A DNA stretch of 7,821 nt from an uncultured Actinomycetes bacterium (lineage in GTDB: Bacteria > Actinomycetota > Actinomycetes > S36-B12): the NCBI GenBank assembly GCA_937902285.1, contig CALGTB010000262.1:1-7821 (forward strand), given 5' to 3'. Shown piece after piece: positions 5,517-7,821 of this stretch. How positions within the stretch are numbered: the stretch's first letter is position 1; every line of letters begins with the position of its first letter. The notes under the pieces were generated by a model. It had not been told where the DNA came from. It saw nothing but the letters and a program-made list of their open reading frames with translations, and did not search any database. Made by a program: the position numbers and the translations under genes.

Positions 5517-6211
5517 GCCCCGACCGCAGCGCGCTGCTGGAGAGCCTCGGGGCCACGATCGATCCCGCCCTGCTCGACCTGGCCCTCATGCACCGGTCCT
5601 ACGCCTATGAGCACGGCGGACTGCCGACGAACGAGCGACTGGAGTTCCTGGGCGACTCGGTGCTCGGCATCGTCGTCACGGAGGCCCTCTACACGCGGTA
5701 TCCCGACTGGACCGAGGGCCAACTGGCCAAGATGAGGGCGGCGGTCGTCAACGCGAACGCCCTCGCCGATGTCGCGCGGACCCTGGGGCTGGGGGACTAC
5801 CTCTACCTGGGCCGTGGCGAGGAGACCACGGGCGGACGGGACAAGTCCTCGATCCTCGCCGACACCACCGAGGCCCTGTTCGGCGCCGTGTTCCTCACCG
5901 CCGGGATCGATGCCGCCCGCCAGGTGATCCACGGGCTGTTCGACCCCCTCATCGAGCAGGCCGCCGAGCTGGGCGCGGGACTCGACTGGAAGACGTCGCT
6001 CCAGGAGGTCGCGGCCGCCGCCGGGCTCGGGCTGCCCGAGTACCGCGTCACCAACGTCGGTCCGGACCATGCGAAGGAGTTCTCCGCGGAGGCGGTGCTG
6101 GGGGGAGCCGTGCTCGGCAGTGGCGCCGGCCGGTCGAAGAAGGTGGCGGAGCAGCAGGCCGCGGCGGCCGCGTATCAGCGCATCCGCGTCGAGCACCCCG
6201 ACCTCGACTGA
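5513..6211 (+). CDS. rnc: ribonuclease III
   Basis: RNase III is a dimeric, Mg-dependent endonuclease that cuts double-stranded RNA, releasing 16S and 23S precursors and processing some mRNAs. The 232 residues contain the nuclease domain with the signature NERLEFLGDSVLG (40-52; metal-binding E44 and D48) and the second catalytic pair D117/E120 in ADTTEALFGA (116-125). A C-terminal dsRNA-binding domain runs from about WKTSLQE (159-165) to the alanine-rich helix before YQRI. All four acidic catalytic residues are present. The ATG overlaps the upstream stop by 4 bp. Being last in a run of ribosome genes (DUF177, L32) fits an rRNA maturation role. RNase III genes are autoregulated in some bacteria, but I see no long perfect duplex in this operon to propose as a target. 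Confidence 0.97.
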   Translation: MSPDRSALLESLGATIDPALLDLALMHRSYAYEHGGLPTNERLEFLGDSVLGIVVTEALYTRYPDWTEGQLAKMRAAVVNANALADVARTLGLGDYLYLGRGEETTGGRDKSSILADTTEALFGAVFLTAGIDAARQVIHGLFDPLIEQAAELGAGLDWKTSLQEVAAAAGLGLPEYRVTNVGPDHAKEFSAEAVLGGAVLGSGAGRSKKVAEQQAAAAAYQRIRVEHPDLD

Positions 6212-6215
6212 CGCC

Positions 6216-7109
6216 ATGCCCGAGCTGCCCGAGGTGGAGGTCGTACGACGTGGGCTCGCCGCGCACGTCGTGGGCCGCACGATCGACCACGCCGACGTCC
6301 TGCATCCGCGTGCCGTGCGACGGCACGAGGCAGGCGCTGCCGACTTCGCGTCGCTCGTCCGGGGGCGCACGATCGTCGCGGCCAGCCGCCGTGGCAAGTA
6401 CCTCTGGCTGCCGCTGGCCGTGCCCGGCACGTCTCCCGACACCGCCCTGGTGGGACACCTGGGGATGAGCGGCCAGCTGCTCGTCGAGGACCCTGAGTCG
6501 GCCGATGAGGCCCACCTGCGGGTGCGCATCGGCTTCGCCGACCCGGGACCGGAGCTGAGGTTCGTGGACCAGAGGACCTTCGGAGGACTGGCCGTCGCTG
6601 AGCTCGTCGACGACGGCGCAGGAGGCCGGCTGCCGTTGCCGGTGGCCCACATCGCCCGCGACCCGCTTGATCCGCTGCTCGACGACGCCGACGCCGTGCG
6701 CCGCATCCGGTCGCGGTCGTCGGAGATCAAGCGGGTCCTCCTCGACCAGACCGTGATCTCGGGCGTGGGCAACATCTACGCCGATGAGGCCCTGTGGCGG
6801 GCCGCCGTGCACGGTGCCCGACCCGCCGACCGGCTCCCAGCCGCCACGGTGCGCACCCTGCTCGCCGCCGTCCGCGAGGTCATGCTCGAGGCGCTCGACG
6901 AGGGCGGCACCAGCTTCGACGCCCTCTACGTCAACGTGAACGGCCAGAGCGGGTACTTCGACCGCCGCCTGGCGGCGTACGGGCAGGAGGGGCTGCCCTG
7001 CAGGAGGTGCGGGACCCCGATCCGCCGCTCCTCCTTCATGAACCGGTCGTCGTACTGGTGCCCGCGCTGCCAGCGCGCCCCCCGCACCCGCCCTGCCCGG
7101 GAAAGGTAG
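6216..7109 (+). CDS. mutM: formamidopyrimidine-DNA glycosylase (Fpg/MutM)
   Basis: This bifunctional DNA glycosylase/AP lyase removes 8-oxoguanine and formamidopyrimidines in base excision repair. The 297-residue protein begins MPELPEVEVVRRGL, so the catalytic Pro (P2 here, N-terminal after Met removal) and E3 are present. Others are K61 in RRGKYLW, HLGMSGQ (81-87), DQRTFGG (118-124), ISGVGNIYADE in the helix-two-turn-helix, and a C-terminal zinc finger with C262, C265, C282 and C285. A 12-residue basic tail follows the finger. The ATG lies 4 nt after the rnc stop without a good Shine-Dalgarno, which suggests coupling. The frame is open upstream of this ATG, but MPELPEVE fixes the start because the catalytic proline must be N-terminal. 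The rnc-mutM-smc order is conserved across actinobacteria. Confidence 0.97.
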   Translation: MPELPEVEVVRRGLAAHVVGRTIDHADVLHPRAVRRHEAGAADFASLVRGRTIVAASRRGKYLWLPLAVPGTSPDTALVGHLGMSGQLLVEDPESADEAHLRVRIGFADPGPELRFVDQRTFGGLAVAELVDDGAGGRLPLPVAHIARDPLDPLLDDADAVRRIRSRSSEIKRVLLDQTVISGVGNIYADEALWRAAVHGARPADRLPAATVRTLLAAVREVMLEALDEGGTSFDALYVNVNGQSGYFDRRLAAYGQEGLPCRRCGTPIRRSSFMNRSSYWCPRCQRAPRTRPARER

Positions 7110-7112
7110 AGT
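7107..7112 (+). promoter_or_regulatory. candidate -10 element for leaderless smc transcription
   Basis: TAGAGT fits TANNNT, and its first three bases are the mutM stop codon. The smc GTG starts 7 nt after its last base, the distance at which transcription normally begins, so a transcript would start at or next to the initiation codon. The only Shine-Dalgarno-like run, AAAGG (7102-7106), ends 12 nt before the GTG, farther than usual. No clear -35 is visible. Leaderless genes with exactly this spacing are frequent in actinobacteria. Confidence 0.4.
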
Positions 7113-7118
7113 CCGGCC

Positions 7119-7821
7119 GTGCATCTGAAGAGCCTGACGCTGAAGGGATTCAAGTCCTTCGCGTCCGCCACGACGCTGCACTTCGAGCCCGGGGTGACCT
7201 GCGTGGTCGGCCCGAACGGCTCCGGCAAGTCCAATGTCGTCGACGCCCTCGCCTGGGTCATGGGCGAGCAGGGTGCCAAGTCCCTCCGCGGCGGCAAGAT
7301 GGAGGACGTCATCTTCTCGGGCACCGCCGGTCGGGCCCCGCTGGGCCGGGCCGAGGTGGCCCTGACGATCGACAACTCCGACGGGGCCCTGCCGATCGAG
7401 TACACCGAGGTCACCATCTCGCGAACGCTGTTCCGCAACGGCGGCTCCGAGTACGCCATCAACGGGCAGCCCTGCCGGCTCCTCGACGTTCAGGAGCTGC
7501 TGAGCGACTCCGGCATCGGCCGCGAGATGCACGTGATCGTCGGCCAGGGCCAGCTCGACACGATCCTCCAGGCCACGCCCGAGGATCGCCGCGGCTTCAT
7601 CGAGGAGGCGGCCGGGGTCCTCAAGCACCGCAAGCGCAAGGAGAAGGCGCTCCGCAAGCTCGAGTCCATGCAGGCCAACCTCACCCGCCTGCAGGACCTC
7701 ACCGGCGAGCTCCGACGCCAGTTGAAGCCGCTCGGCCGGCAGGCCGAGGTGGCCCGTCGTGCGGTCGTGATCCAGTCGGAGGTACGCGACGCGCGCCTGC
7801 GCCTGATGGCGGACGACCTGC
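7119..7821 (+). CDS. smc: chromosome segregation ATPase SMC, N-terminal part (3'-truncated by the window edge)
   Basis: The frame is open from the GTG at 7119 through the last base, giving 234 residues. SMC is the long coiled-coil ATPase that, with ScpA and ScpB, compacts and aligns bacterial chromosomes. The N-terminal head is unmistakable: MHLKSLTLKGFKSFA (1-15), Walker A GPNGSGKS (31-38), the GEQGAKSLRGGKMEDVIFSG region (49-68, including the DNA-sensing arginine loop), ISRTLFRNGGSEYAINGQ (100-117), the Q-loop VGQGQLDTIL (141-150), and FIEEAAGVLKHRKRKEKALR (160 onward) leading into the first coiled-coil arm. The full protein is normally about 1150-1200 residues, so the hinge, signature motif and Walker B lie outside the window. 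The start is 9 nt after mutM. Identification is secure. Confidence 0.97.
   Translation, partial: MHLKSLTLKGFKSFASATTLHFEPGVTCVVGPNGSGKSNVVDALAWVMGEQGAKSLRGGKMEDVIFSGTAGRAPLGRAEVALTIDNSDGALPIEYTEVTISRTLFRNGGSEYAINGQPCRLLDVQELLSDSGIGREMHVIVGQGQLDTILQATPEDRRGFIEEAAGVLKHRKRKEKALRKLESMQANLTRLQDLTGELRRQLKPLGRQAEVARRAVVIQSEVRDARLRLMADDL

Noticed and set aside
5228..6775. A 515-codon open frame on the - strand across the ACP-like gene, rnc and mutM
   Set aside because: It is a GC-driven shadow opposite three well-identified genes. Its translation is low complexity (Ser/Arg/Pro then Gly/Val rich) with no domain I recognise.
6048..7628. A 526-codon open frame on the - strand opposite mutM and smc
   Set aside because: It lies fully opposite conserved mutM and smc coding sequence, spans their junction and has no recognisable motif.
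1..7821. Mobile elements, CRISPR repeats, tRNA or rRNA genes, phage or defence genes
   Set aside because: No transposase, integrase, regularly spaced repeats or structured RNA genes are visible. All DNA is accounted for by conserved core genes in a conserved order.

Overview
The window is a compact, gene-dense stretch of very GC-rich DNA (roughly 70% by eye), with every recognisable gene on the + strand. GTG and TTG starts are common and the longest gene-free gap is about 100 bp. The gene order recG-rsmD-coaD-sepIVA-DUF177-rpmF-plsX-(ACP-like)-rnc-mutM-smc, with a SepIVA homologue and actinobacterial-style -10 elements (TANNNT), points to chromosomal core DNA of an actinobacterium. Having plsX directly upstream of rnc would fit the Propionibacteriales or a related order, but that placement is inference.

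Layout: (1) 1-1623, the 3' three quarters of recG, cut by the window edge. (2) 1620-2258 rsmD and 2255-2746 coaD, chained by 4-bp stop/start overlaps. (3) 2794-3333, a short SepIVA-type coiled-coil divisome protein, preceded by a GC-rich hairpin. (4) 3334-3436, the longest gap, with a candidate promoter and three abutting inverted repeats. (5) 3437-6211, DUF177, rpmF, plsX, a small acyl-carrier-like protein and rnc, tightly packed and probably co-transcribed. (6) 6216-7109 mutM. (7) 7119 to the end, the ATPase head of smc, perhaps from its own leaderless promoter.

The genes cover recombination and fork repair (RecG), base excision repair (MutM), ribosome production (RsmD, DUF177, L32, RNase III), CoA synthesis and phospholipid entry (CoaD, PlsX), cell-envelope growth or division (SepIVA) and chromosome organisation (SMC). 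This is a housekeeping growth cluster. I see no mobile element, CRISPR array, tRNA or rRNA.

The most interesting item is the 92-residue protein between plsX and rnc. It occupies the slot where other bacteria carry acpP and reads as an acyl carrier protein fold, but the residue at the phosphopantetheine attachment point appears to be Asp41 rather than Ser. If correct, it cannot be a conventional acyl carrier. It may be a partner or regulator of the adjacent PlsX, which itself departs from the usual family motifs at several points.
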